Assembly (NCBI GenBank): GCA_047967505.1
Contig: CM106540.1
Length of the DNA: 64,000 bases
Origin: Dipteris shenzhenensis
Taxonomy: Eukaryota; Polypodiophyta; Polypodiopsida; Gleicheniales
Strand: one strand, 5' to 3'
Shown here one piece after another: positions 22,401 to 34,149 of the stretch. A program made the translations under genes and the position numbers. The stretch's first letter is position 1, and the number at the start of each line of letters is the position of its first letter. A model generated the notes under the pieces. The model ran no database searches. It had not been told where the DNA came from and saw only the letters and a list, made by a program, of their open reading frames with translations.

Positions 22401-23649
22401 ATCTCATGGAGGATTGATTGGTTATCAACTGAGCGCCTGTGAGATCGATTGAGCCCCCCCCAATCCTACTACTATAATAGAAACTCAAGTCAATAAACCT
22501 TTTCTCTTGTGATGTATCTCCCTTTACATTAGCATGAGGAAAGAAGGCATTTAATGGGGCACACTAACACGATGATCAACTAACCTACATGATACTTGTT
22601 TTAAGCATTGTAGATTGGTCTAAACTCTAAAAAGTGGATCTATGGATTTGAGCTTTGAAGATGACCTTGCAAATCTACTCTTGTCTTGGACAATGAACAA
22701 GGTCTATTTCTTAGTAAGGAATTTCCTTGGATGAAGTGGTGATGCACTTCAACACGTCTTGTTTTGGCATTAAACATTGACTTGTTTGCCAGTTCAATGC
22801 TACTCATATTGTTAAAAGGGAGCAGTGTAGGTATTTGGAAACATTCCTATTTTTAAAAGGAGATTATTAACATGAGCCAACATTACTTGTACAAGGGTTG
22901 TGAAAAGTAAAACGCTTGTTAAGCACAAATAGAAATAGTAAGCCCTTTTGATTACATATTAGTTTTTTGTTGGTTTGTTGCTAATGAGATGAACTAATGT
23001 GACTTGTTAACTTTATTGTTACTTATCACTTTGTTGTTCCAAATGTTGACAACGTAGTGACATAGATTTGATGCTTGACTTTGGTGGCCACCTTCAATGA
23101 CCAGGATTTCATGCCTAGCTTTAATAAGACATTGGCCTTTGAATTGAATTTTCTATTTAGCGGTCATGAGGCCCTAATTCTCATCCATAAGGACCCACAC
23201 TCAGTACCTTCCAAGCTTGGATTGAGCCACACTAACATTAGGAGCACGGATCCATAGGTCAACTTCAAAAGAATCCAAGATTGAACTACCAAGGTCAAAG
23301 ACTAGAATTCATGGCATAGATTTTAAAGTCTAGATAAACATGGTCATATTTAGTGCCTAGTCTAGTGGTAATTCTCAAAGATCGGGTCCACAATCCACTC
23401 TTATAGGTATGGGCCCCATGTATAACTCTAAGTTGAAAATTGGATGATTGATAGAGGGAAAACATTAGGTGGCCACTCAAGGGATGAAGCACACAATGTA
23501 TTGGATCATTCCTATAGGCCCAAATGTGAAGGTCGTCTCTTGAAATTTGGTCATAGATATCTTCACAAAGCAATTTTCATCTACAGGTTCTCACACTTCA
23601 ACAACAACTTTGTCTTTTCTAGCTACAACTTAAGAGAGGGAAGTGAAGG
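22401..23649. other. No gene seen
   Basis: AT-rich sequence, short frames only, no domain recognised on either strand. It is the target region into which the LINE at 23665 inserted. Confidence 0.6.
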
Positions 23650-23664
23650 TTGAAGTTGTACATT
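23650..23664. other. Target-site duplication of short LINE, left copy
   Basis: TTGAAGTTGTACATT is repeated exactly at 24639-24653 (15 of 15 bases), followed by the poly(T) complement of a LINE tail. Confidence 0.9.
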
Positions 23665-24638
23665 ATTTTTTTGGGCAGAAAAAAAAGTTTGTATTATATT
23701 ATATCATCATCATATATATTCACAGTACATGTTCTTTAGCATAGAACAGCCAGCCCCATGGGGAGAAGTTTCTTTAATAAAACATTTCTGACAGATACTC
23801 ATGAGCTTGAGAGCTTATGAAGTTGTCATAGCAGCATCAGCATAATTAAAAGAGAGGTACATATGAATCATCTGTATCATCTGTGTCATCATCATTAAAG
23901 TAGTCAAAGTAGTTGAAGTTCTTTGCATCACCAGAGCTGTTAGAGTCATCTGTGGCAGCAGCCTGGGCTTCATAGGGTGACACTGGCTCCTTCTTTACAG
24001 TTGGAAGGGGCACCTGTTTAAGAAAATTAGTAATCTTAGGGGGGATTTCAAAGGGTGTGGAGTTGTCAATCCCAAAACAGCTTTGAGTATGATCTTGGAG
24101 GTCAGCATTAAAGAGGGCAGCCTGACTTATGAACTGATTTATCATCTCTGTAATTTTCCTCTGGCCCTGTTCAACCAGTTGATAAAAAGCAAGTCAACAT
24201 GCAACACAATTTGATTAAATTGGAGATTGTTTCTGGTTATCCAAATAAACCAAAGTTCATCTACTTTGATAGGTGTCTATAATTCATGTTTTGTCCTTGC
24301 AGAGTCTGCTAGTAAAATGGCCTTCCAATTTTTTGGTTCCCTTGTTTCAAGTTGAACTATTTTTCACATTTTCCTAGCAACAGGACAGGCAACAAAGAGA
24401 TGGAAAATATCTTCACTTGTAGAGGGGCACCTCATGCATTTGCCATTTCCCTTTCCAATCCTCAGTCCTTTATTGTTAGTCCACACAGCTTTATGCATTA
24501 TTAGCCAAAGCAAGGCAGACATTTTGTCAGGGAGTGAGGTTGACCAAATGGAGCAGAGATTGAATTTCCATTTGCCCTTAGAGTCCTGTTGTTTCCACCT
24601 AGTATTAAGGACCATGTAGAGACCTCCAATGTCCCTGC
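23665..24638 (-). mobile_element. 5'-truncated LINE, 974 bp
   Basis: An exact 15-bp duplication brackets a minus-strand LINE 3' end. The coding part starts within the zf-RVT region: LPDKMSALLWLIMHKAVWTN, then CMRCPSTSEDIFHLFVACPV at about 24440-24370, with the C...C...H...C zinc pattern. It then runs, with stops, into an acidic tail ending DDDTDDTDDSYVPLF at 23846. The 3' end near 23690 resembles the other LINE tails in the window (gcagaaaaaaaagtttgtattatatt). 5' truncation is the usual result of incomplete target-primed reverse transcription. Confidence 0.9.
23846..24620 (-). pseudogene. LINE ORF2 C-terminus (zf-RVT plus acidic tail)
   Basis: The coding remnant of the truncated LINE. The zf-RVT cysteines and histidine are intact, and a NW-LL-AD type segment follows with stops. 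The last 99-residue open piece (24145-23846) ends in a run of aspartates. Without RT or endonuclease it has no activity. The apparent open frame up to 24732 overshoots the insertion point at 24638 and reads into host DNA. Confidence 0.75.
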
Positions 24639-24653
24639 TTGAAGTTGTACATT

Positions 24654-26926
24654 GTTTGCTCAACCAAGTGTGATCATTTTGTAAATATGTAAGATAGAAG
24701 GTTGATTCACGAAGGAGGAATTTAAAATTCAAGGGAAGTTTGTAAATGGGATTTACAGATAGGAGGGGACTACAAGATACCTATCAAATATAAGTATTCT
24801 ATGTACATACATATAAGGAGGGGAGTTTCCAATTCAAAATTAGGACATTATATGTATAAAAGAGGAGTACACAATTACACAAAAACTTGTAAAAGTTAAA
24901 ATACAGGGGTGTTTGAATGTGTGCCCTTCATGACATATTTATTATCCCTAGTTTGGCATGAAAGGTAGTTGAGGCCAACCAAAAGAGAAAAAGATATCAA
25001 AATCTGCTTAAGTGATATGATGACCAAGAATGGTCAAGTTTTGGGCTCCTCAAATGAATGCAAGTGTTGAGATGAGACAACACTAAGATATGCTAGTATA
25101 GACAAACCCTGGAGACATAACCTCATAACCCTACCACATAGTTTGATAAACCAATGGAGCCATGAAAGGAAAGTATACATGTATAGACCCAAATGATGCA
25201 TTCACCATTGACCTCTTTGATCAATGTGCAATCAAACTTGTATAATGCCAGAATTAATATGCTCTTATGCACTTCCTTTTCCCATGACATCATTTAACCT
25301 TCTCAATACTCCAAGCGGCCTTTAAACTTTGATTTTATACCATAAGTATGTGTCAACTTTTTATGCCAACAAATTGCTTTTGCTTGAAACAATAGAAGTA
25401 ATGTCTTACTGCTATGAAAGCACTTGATCAAGGATATGGAAGAATTGCCAAAGCCTACAAGGTTGGCCATAGTGAATTGCCTCAAGAAATAAATCCAAAT
25501 GGTTAAAGGATTGTGGAAGTTGAGAATGATGAGCACACTTGTGCTGAATACTTGAGGAGTCCTAACACGAGTATGGAGAAGCCTATCACAAATAGATGCA
25601 AAGGTAGATTAAATGCACCCATGTTGGGATATTACTCTCAATATGGAACATTTGGTGAACTAGTGCAAGGAGGAATAGAGAATCTACCATGACACCTTGT
25701 AAAACATATATGAAATAATTCCATGGCCCAATATTGTTCTAAAGCTACTACCACAAAAACCGACTACTATGATGATTTTCAAGTAAGGACCAAGCTATGT
25801 AGAAAGAGCAAGTCCTACCTTTAAACAATTATGTCTAAGCCTAAGAAAATTCCTACTGCCCACTTTTGCAAGAAGAGACATTCAAATGGAAGATTGAGTG
25901 ATCTCATCCTCATAGATCAGCCTCACCAACATATCCTCATTGTTGCTATGCCACTAGCCTACACCGGCAATGAATTTCCCCAACGACTTGCCCCATGAGG
26001 ACAAGAACAAAAATAAGTCCAACCAACATATTATCATTCTAGGTGCCAAAATAGTAATCAAGGAGGTTTTGTCACATTCTTGTAGCATTGGTGTTATCCA
26101 AGCACCCAACATATTGGTGAAATGGTAGTACTATTAGCCTCTTGAATCTTCTACCTATCACCATAATGTTAATTTCCACTCATGGAGGATTTTACTTAAA
26201 GATTATATTAGTTAGCATCCAAGTTAAATTTACAGATAGCTTGTCTTCATTTCTTGAGTTATAAAATGGGAAGGAAGATATGTAGGAAGGGACCTTTCAA
26301 TGGAAAGACTTAGAATTGCAATATTTTTTTTGTTTGAAAAGGCCCTTTTGGAGAGAGTGCTTTTGTAGTTGTCACATTTGCATGGAAGGAGCCTCTATTG
26401 TGGCAACTTATCATGATTTGAGAAAAGATTAGTTGTAGCCTGGAAGGCCTAGGTTGGCATGTGCTAGCATCAATTTATGAGCCCTTGGAAATATCATGTG
26501 TTTCTTGGATTGAAAATATCTATGTTGGAAAGTGATGCAATGGCACCTACTTAGGGGCTTGATTAGTAGGTTCTTTTCTATGGACGAATACAAGTGCCCT
26601 CGGTGAGTGAAACCACATTTCAACCTTCGAGCCATTTGGGTATGGATTAAGGTGCCTTTTCCTATCCACATGGCTTTCTACTAAGAAGTGATGGATATGC
26701 ATTTGAGTCCACCTTCACCTTTGGTAGTGTTCATCCACAACTCATGCCATATGGATTTTTGGGAACCAAAGGGAGGTCGTTTGGTGGAGATGTGCATCTG
26801 ACTCCATCTTCAACCGAGGGGAAAACTGGGCGAAAGTTCATAGCCAAGCCCTTAGGTGTATTTGGTTGAAAAGATGTTCTAATCTCTTTTGAAATAAGGT
26901 TGGTGATGCAGGGCAAGTATTTCTAA
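24654..26926. other. No gene seen
   Basis: About 2.3 kb of AT-rich sequence. Frames at 25303-25536, 26429-26671 and 26731-26916 (minus) show no family resemblance I can name, and the codon pattern is not convincing. Confidence 0.55.
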
Positions 26927-27430
26927 CTTAATGGTGACATACAGGTACGGATTGAGAACCTGAAAATCTTGCACAAACTTTCCAACGAGCTCCGTGGATA
27001 TCTGGAAAACGAAGTGGTGATGTCCAACACCCAAGTCAACTTGGCAGCCCAAACTTGGAACCTGCTATCTGGGGTCTTTCAAGCTAATCTCGATGAAGCA
27101 AGAGATAAAAAGTGGTCTAATGAGTAGCAAACCAAAAAGAACCAAGAAGGGCTCCAAGCTAGCCCAAGGAGACAAAAAGTGGGAGGCATTTTCATGCTAG
27201 GCAAGGTGGACTCCTCCCCATTGGATAGAGCAAAGGAGACACTGGTCAAGTATAAGAGTCTAGGTCATCACACAAAGGCATAGAAAGAACTGACTACTTA
27301 GAAAGAGAGCGGCGCTGAAGAGAGGAGTGGAGGCACACCAACATCTCAACTAGTTACCAGAGCTAAAGTTAGTCACCTAGTAGAGGGGGCTAAAATCACA
27401 TGTCCACTCCAACTGCTAAGCAAGGTGTGA
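26927..27430 (+). pseudogene. Unidentified decayed reading frame
   Basis: One frame stays open over about 165 codons apart from three TAGs at 27125, 27281 and 27299, ending at TGA 27428. The protein is hydrophilic and helical-looking: ENLKILHKLSNELRGYLENE, then NLAAQTWNLLSGVFQANLDE, then a Lys/Gln-rich part with GGIFMLGKVDSSPLDRAKET. A 3' splice-like acatacag precedes 26945, so it could be an exon. I cannot assign a family; a retroelement gag or a host coiled-coil gene are both possible. Confidence 0.4.
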
Positions 27431-28442
27431 AGCCAAGCATTATCATCAGTGTGGTTTATCACCCCAAGTTACAAGGAGGAGAAAGAATGACAGGTTCTAT
27501 CCTGTGAGTCCACATGATACTTAATTTTTGGTTACGCATTGTCTCACCTGCTGTCGGGGTTGTTATGCTGTTCTCAATTAATCCACACTTTTTTGGATAT
27601 TAAGGGGTAGAGTTTCACCTTGTAAAAATAATACTTGGATTAATATAATACACCCTCTTTTCTCTAGAAAAGATTATTAACTTTTAAGTGACATCATGTT
27701 TGTTTTTAACTTAAGAGATCATGCAATTTTTTGTCAATTGCTCATCAATTGGTTTGATCAGTAGTGAGAGATAATCTTGTTGGGTATACAAAACGATTAT
27801 TCACATAAAGACAAACCAAGGATACATATTAAATATTCTATTAAAAAATTTAAAGATCAATTGTATGCATCTAAAGAGTCAATACTTGAAAATATCAAAT
27901 GACAAAGAGGGTTTGATGATTATGCTTCAATATCAATACTTGAAGCTCTAGCACAAGCACAACAAAAGCTATCATAAGCATTGATATCTCTAACGAAATT
28001 GTTGTTGAACTAGACTAAATGGAGAGGGTTATGTATTTTGATTAACAAAAAGATTCTATTCTATTATGTTATCACACTATTTCATGCTAATTCTATTTAC
28101 TCTATGCTTATAATGTTATAATATAGGTTAGCATAAAGTAAGATGAATTTTATAATAAAAAATGGCTAAATGAAAGATATCAAGAATTTTAACTTGCTAG
28201 CGAAATTCCAAAAGAAAGTACAAATATGTCAAACCAACTGGCATTTGAGCTGCATTTCCATGTGAGATTTGGAGTGGGAAATAAGAACTAGCTAGCTAGT
28301 TGCTAAGTCTGTACATAGATATTTTGATAGGTTTAATAATACATTAGAAAGTTAACGATTCATAATTATTAGCAAAATAGTTTATGCAGAGGCAATAGAA
28401 TAGCTACTTGTTGCAAAGTCATCAAGTGCTATAATGTTACCG
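27431..28442. other. No gene seen
   Basis: AT-rich, stop-dense on both strands, no repeats of note. Confidence 0.6.
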
Positions 28443-28456
28443 TAAGTCTAGTGATG

Positions 28457-29278
28457 TTTTTTTTGTGTGCGTAAAAAAAGAAATATATTAATTGCAAAAT
28501 TAAAAAAGAAATTACAACCAAATTGCTAAGCACAACATAGAGCCGCGTGGGCTAATGTAGAATCATAGTTCTTCCTACTTATTAAGGTATTTCAAAATTC
28601 TTAGCACTTCCTATTGAATTTGACTAAACAAATGGACAGGGAATGCAGCACGCTGAAAGATGACTCCATTCCGCGTAGACTAGATCCTATGAACACTGAT
28701 TCCATAGATTAAACTCAAGAGATGAAGTTGAGGATCCGAAAGTAGCCACAATCACCATGAGCACTGTTTTCCATAGAATAAGAAAAAACAATTGTCTACG
28801 AGCTAGCCACACAAACATCGACCACCACATTGGTCGAATCCTAAGGCAACTCCAAAAGATATGAAACTGGGATTCAATCGCCACTCGACAGAATGGGCAC
28901 ACCGGAGAAATATCATTGCGCCACTTAGCTAAGCATTCTCGAGTAGGAAACTTTGCAACTCATAATTGCCACAGTAGGAAATTCAATTGATAGGAAAAGG
29001 AGGGTTCCAAGACATGGTGGAGTCGCACACTGTAGATAGCAATCGAATCACAAGGAGAAAAGGATTTCCATGCTAACCTGACTTCGCTGGCAATGTCATT
29101 GTGAGGTCCCAAAGAGAATTCATTGAGAGTGAACCTACTGGAGGAATCTCACCGGGAAAGGGGACATGAGCACCTCTTGCCAGTGGCCCTAAACACCGAG
29201 TGCTCCAAAGGTGCCTAACCAATGTCGCGTGGTGATAATAGCCCAAGGTTGGATGAATGGACTGTAGTGATGTTAGAA
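28457..29278 (-). mobile_element. 5'-truncated LINE, 822 bp
   Basis: Flanked by TAAGTCTAGTGATG (28443-28456) and TAAGTCTAGTAATG (29279-29292), 13 of 14 matching. The left end opens with a poly(T) run (complement of the tail). The minus strand encodes a zf-RVT remnant: CPFCRVAIESQFHIFWSC at about 28900-28850, with the zinc ligands visible, then a degraded C-terminus. It was copied from the 3' end of a LINE and never included the RT domain. Confidence 0.85.
28687..28930 (-). pseudogene. LINE zf-RVT remnant
   Basis: Contains CPFCRVAIESQFHIFWSC followed by a hydrophobic segment with W-FVWLARRQLFF. Frame breaks lie on both sides. It is the only coding part left in the 822-bp LINE. Confidence 0.7.
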
Positions 29279-29459
29279 TAAGTCTAGTAATGCTCCCATA
29301 CAATTCCTAAATTTTTTCTATTATAAAACTTTGACATATATTGAGATGTGTGTATGTGTTGTTCATGTTGAGTTGATGTAAACATTAAAAGACCTACGTC
29401 TATTGCCTAATGCTTTAGAGTGTTACAAAGGTTCTACTTGTGGGCAATTAGCTATTGTG

Positions 29460-30735
29460 ATTAATATAGATATTTTGTAGTCCAAATATAAAGTAGAACA
29501 ACATCAAGTTTGGAAATAATAATTTAGTAAATTTCAAAGAAAGATTCTAGTAAGTAAGCAAGTGTCATCTCACAAAACTATGTTATAGATTTATCATTTC
29601 TAGCCTTTGCATTTTGTATAAACACAAGTATGTGAAGTAAGTGCTGTTTTAAAAGAAACCTCCTTTCAAGGGTATAGATTGTGATTGTCTTCTAACCATT
29701 GAGATCTTGACATAAGCCACAAATAATGCATCCCACTAGCAAAGACGTGCCACACCAGATATGTTTTCGTAATGAGTGCCACACCAAATATGTTTTGTTC
29801 TCTCATTATGACATAATAGTGCATCCTAGAACGAGCTATTGATATCTAGTGTCTCCTAGCATATAAAAACTCTAGGAATCTATATTTTGTCCTCTCTATA
29901 TCCCTTGACATTAGGCCTATGTGAGAAGCAATTCAAGGTTTGTTCCCTACAATTACACATTAATATCTAGAAAACATTGATAGACATGTATGGAGGAAGG
30001 TAATACACCTTGACATGGACTTGTTTTTTGTTATTTTTTACCAATGTTAATGGCAGAAAGCTAGCATGAATCATTTTCATGATCTACAAATCCAAAAGTC
30101 ATTCCCATTAAAACAATTTCCATCATGTGGAATATTCTCACTCACTATGATAGTAGTGCTTCATTTTTCCATCATTTTTCAACAACAACTCATCATGGTG
30201 TAGGAATTATGCACTTGTTTGCTCTTGTTTCTTGCAAGAGTTACTATCAAAAAAATCATTTCTATGATCTACAAATCCCAATAGAAGTTTAAAATATTGA
30301 AGCAAATGGAATATTTTCCCTCACTATGATAGGAGTGCTTCCATATAACATTTTTCCTAAACTTTTAAATACATGTATATGAAAAGTGTTACATATATGA
30401 AGTAGAAAAACATCATTTGTGCATGTAATAATACATTCCAAAAACAATTTACAAATAAAGTAGTCATCCTCTTATAAAACTATGTTAATGTTTACTTGAT
30501 GTGTAGCCTTGGTGTTTCAAATGAGAATATAAACATAGTATGTGAAGTAAGAGGTATTTTGAAACTCAATCTCAAGGGAAGAATGTATCCCAATGCAAAG
30601 CAACAACATAAAAGATTTCCATGATCTACTAATCCAAAACAAGTTTCTAGGAAAATAATTCCATCTTGTGGAGTATTGTGCCTTACTAAGATAGTAGCAC
30701 TTCCATATTACATTTTCTTAGGGTATAGAGTCACC
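29460..30735. repeat. Locally duplicated AT-rich sequence downstream of the receptor kinase
   Basis: A block with gatctacaaatcc, then a catgtggaatatt-like and ctatgatagtagtgcttc phrase, occurs at about 30075-30165, 30265-30350 and 30612-30700 with moderate divergence. A second block (aaaactatgtta ... agtatgtgaagtaag) occurs at about 29570-29645 and 30475-30555. This suggests old segmental duplication with a unit near 0.9 kb plus a further short copy. No coding capacity. Confidence 0.65.
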
Positions 30736-30812
30736 CTCAGTTTAAAATAGAGTCAAAACTCTAAGCACAAACATTTATAGACTTAAGCAAGTAAATAAAA
30801 GTGTTCCCCTAA

Positions 30813-33425
30813 CTAGATATGATCACTTCCCACTTGGTCCAATGATGATAATGTAAAGGAGTCACTCTTTTCAAAGCTGAAAAATCTTGCCATTCCGAAG
30901 TCACCCACTTTAGGATCCATGCTATCATTTAGGAGGACATTGCTAGGTTTGAGATCACAATGCATGATGGCCTCACTTCCACAATCGTGATGCAAGTAAG
31001 CCATGGCCTGTGCGACACCCACCGCAATGTTGAGCCTTGTCATCCAATCCATCTCACAAGTCGCATTGTCATGTAAGTGATTATCTAGGTTTCCATTTGG
31101 GATAAATTCTAAGATCAATGCCGCTGTGGTGGAATTCGCAATGGCACCAAGTATCCTTACTAAATTTCTGTGCCGAACCTTACCTAAGGTTTGGCATTCT
31201 GCCCTAAAGATTCTATACATTTTGGGATCATGCTCTAGAGCTCTTAGTGTCTTGATGGCAACAGCTTCACCATCATGCAAGATGCCCTTGTAGACAAGGC
31301 TGGAGCCTCCTATTCCAATAATATTGTTGACACTGAATCCATTTGTTGCAACCCGAAGATCGGCTTCTGTTAAATTTAAGAGCTTGCTAGGCAAGACAGG
31401 TAACCTCCATCCCAGCTCTTGTAGGGATGCGCTAGAGCGCAAAATGCAAACTGTGACTACCACAAGAAACAATACACCCACCGAGCAAACTCCAACTGGA
31501 ACTATAACTTTCCGGATTAAACTTCCATTTGTATGTATGTCAGAAGTGCACGATATATTAGCATGCCCACTTGACTTGCAAGCTGGCAATGGAGTCCCAC
31601 ACAAGTCAAGATTGCCAATATAGGAAGCACTGGTAAAGGTATTGAACTGACCTCCTCGTGGAATTGGTCCAAAAAGACGGTTGTTGCTGACATCGAAAGT
31701 GGATAGTCCATGTATTAGAGTGAGCGTGGATGGGATGTCACCACCCAATGCATTATTGGACAAATCCAAAGTCTCAAGATTTGACAAGCTCCCAAAACTT
31801 AAAGGAATCGCACCATGCAAATTGTTGTGGGACAAATTCAAGTAGATGATGCAAATCAAAGAGCCGAAATCAGAAGAGATTTCCCCATCTAGACGATTCC
31901 CGGACAAATCCAAGGATGCCATGGTTCCAAAGATATACGGGTACCTTAAAACATTGCCCTTCTCAAAAATCTGCAAATTGTCGAGGTAGAGAACTTGGGA
32001 AGCATTTAAGTGCAACGGATTCCGGAAGGCCGGCAGATTGATTGTCTTTGGAAGGCTTCCTGAGAATTGATTGTCGGAAAGATGAAGCACTTGGAGCAGG
32101 GGAGAAAAATTGAAAGCCCAATGCGGTATATGTCCAGTAAGGGAGTTGTTTTGAAGAATCAGAACTCGGAGGGATGCCAGTTTATTTAGGATTGGTGGCA
32201 ACGAACCTGAGAGGTGGTTATTGGCTAGGTTGAGAACAGCCAAACTGGAACAATCTCCGAGTGCGCGAGGAAGACCACCACCGAAAGCATTCCCTGACAA
32301 GTCCAAAAGCTGAAGGTTGGTGAGACTTCCAAGAGATTCAGGAATTGCACCGCTGAGACGGTTGTTGGAGATCTTGAGAAGCTGGATACCACCTAATAAT
32401 CTCCCAATTTCAAGAGGCAGGCTCTGACTGAGAAGATTTGCTGACAGGTCCAGGGTTGCAAACTTGTAGTGATCCGGTATCGCTTGACCATACTGCATCA
32501 TCAAACTACTAGGTATCACTTGACCAGACTGCATCATCAAACTACTACGTATCGCTTGACCATCCGGTATCGCTTGACCATACTGCATCATCAATCTAAT
32601 AGGTATCGCTAGACGATACCGACGGATCTGCGCTTGAGATGCGAAGTGAGGCAAATTGAAGTCGGATATCTTGCCGGAAAGCTGGTTTCCTGAGAAATCA
32701 ACGTAGGAAAAGGGGATACTCTGATTTATAGCAGGGATCCTGCCAGAGAATTGATTATCCGCGACAAGTCAATTATTGTAAGGGGAACATTATCGATGCT
32801 CAATATTGCCGGCGGCATAGGACAAGTCTAGATACTGCAGCCGTGGAAGAGAGCAAATGGAGATGGGCAGCAAGCCATGGAGGCGAGGATTCCAAAAGAG
32901 GTCAAGATGTCGGAGGCGTGTGAGATGGGAGAAGCAAGGGGGGATCTCACCAGTAAGGCCGGAATGTTGTGCTGAGAAGTGAGTAAGATTAGAGAGAGCA
33001 CACAAACAAGCCAGCGACGAGGACGGTGGAGCGCAAGTTCGTCCCATGGAGGGGTTGCAATAATACAACTCGGAGATGTCGAGGTGCTCTAAGCTGGCGA
33101 GTCCACAAGCGGCAGCAAGAACCGCATCCGCATCTACAAATACACTATTAGCACTAAAGGAGAAGAGGGCGGTGAGGTTGAGGGTGGCCACACGGTGGAG
33201 GGGGTCGCACGCAATGGCCGGCCAATGGCAACAGGGCAAACGAGGAGACCAAAGGCTGCGCAAGGGGGGGATGTAGGCATGGGCAAGGGTGCGTTGGAGG
33301 GCGAGGAGAGCTTGTGTATCTGAAGGGTGGCAAAGCTCTAAAGAGGCAGAGATTCGTGGAGTGAGGTGCACAATGCTCATCCAACACACACTACACACCA
33401 ACAACCATCTCACATGTAAAGCCAT
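30813..33425 (-). pseudogene. FLS2/EFR-like non-RD LRR receptor kinase, frameshifted and truncated
   Basis: Receptor kinases of this class sense microbial or damage signals at the plasma membrane. The start at 33425 gives a signal peptide (MALHVRWLLVCSVCWMSIV) and an LRR N-cap (TQALLALQRTL ... CCHWPAIACD). LRRs follow to about 31650 with the usual L..L.L..N.L.G.IP pattern, then a juxtamembrane GN..LCGTPLPAC motif, a membrane segment (about 31530-31430) and a kinase domain. Kinase landmarks: IGIGGSSLVYKG, VAIKTL, MHCDLKPSNVLL and VGDFGMARF. The catalytic loop is HCD rather than HRD, as in FLS2, EFR and Xa21. Two compensating frame changes with stops lie at about 32720-32792. A 36-bp repeat interrupts the LRRs. 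The frame ends soon after DFG, so the activation-segment APE and C-lobe are missing. Probably a dead copy. Confidence 0.85.
32475..32612 (-). repeat. 36-bp in-frame minisatellite inside the LRR region
   Basis: Units reading (plus strand) ggtatcgcttgaccatactg followed by catcatcaaactacta recur three to four times, one shortened. Each unit adds twelve residues of the type SSLMMQYGQAIP, keeping frame. It separates the N-terminal LRRs from the rest and does not fit the LRR consensus. Confidence 0.85.
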
Positions 33426-33455
33426 CTCCTTTTCTCCATACCTCTCCTTTCCACT

Positions 33456-33465
33456 TATTTATATA
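33456..33465 (-). promoter_or_regulatory. TATA-box-like sequence upstream of the receptor kinase
   Basis: TATATAAATA on the minus strand, 31-40 bases before the ATG at 33425. The spacing would leave almost no 5' leader, so either the leader is very short or the match is chance. Confidence 0.3.
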
Positions 33466-33639
33466 TTTCTCCAATCCTAAGCACCTCCCCAAGCAAACCC
33501 CCACCCAAGCTCCAACCTTATTCTCCTAGAAAATATGATACCCTCCATTGTCTTACTAGATTCTCTTCTTTATCTTGACCTTATTGACCTCATAATATGA
33601 CCACCAAAGTCTTTGTACAATATGGATGGACTCATGGGA

Positions 33640-33857
33640 AAAATACCACAAGTATTCACATCATTGGCATTATCAACAATGAACATTACGTTGTGGACCA
33701 AAATACCACAAGTATTCACATCATTGGCGTTATCAACAATGAACATTAGGTTATGTACCCATCATTGGCGTCATCAACAATGAACATTAGGTTGTGGACC
33801 AAAATACCACATCATTGGCGTTATCAACAATGAACATTAGGTTGTGGACCAAAATGC
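33640..33857. repeat. Tandem repeat upstream of the receptor kinase (about four units)
   Basis: Units containing catcattggcgttatcaaca and atgaacattaggttgtggac recur with a 60-base spacing first, then shortened (about 40-50 bases). A diverged single copy of the surrounding block appears at 34390-34450, so the region has been duplicated at two scales. Confidence 0.8.
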
Positions 33858-34045
33858 CACGCAATATGTGTACACCAAGCCACTCATTTCAACACTACCC
33901 AATAATTTTTCAACAAGAAAGTTAGCAACTCTTATCAAGTACGAACTAAGTCTATTGGAAATCCTTCTAGAAGATAATGTTTAAATTGTCATGTATTTCT
34001 TATTCGCACCAGTTACGCCCCAGAGGAATCACGCCTGGAGCTACC

Positions 34046-34145
34046 ATGGACAAATGGGAAGAAGTTTATTCTACAATTATGGACAAATGGGAAGAAGTCT
34101 CTTACCTATGGACAAATGGGAAGAAGTCTATTCTACAACTATGGA
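34046..34145. repeat. Three-copy tandem repeat, about 33 bp
   Basis: atggacaaatgggaagaagt is present three times (about 34046, 34081, 34115), followed by similar ttattctacaa-type spacers. It gives an open frame on the + strand that I regard as spurious. Confidence 0.85.
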
Positions 34146-34149
34146 TGTG

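Noticed and set aside
24364-24732. LINE frame taken as starting at 24732
   Set aside because: The exact target duplication puts the LINE edge at 24638; the first codons of the frame are host DNA.
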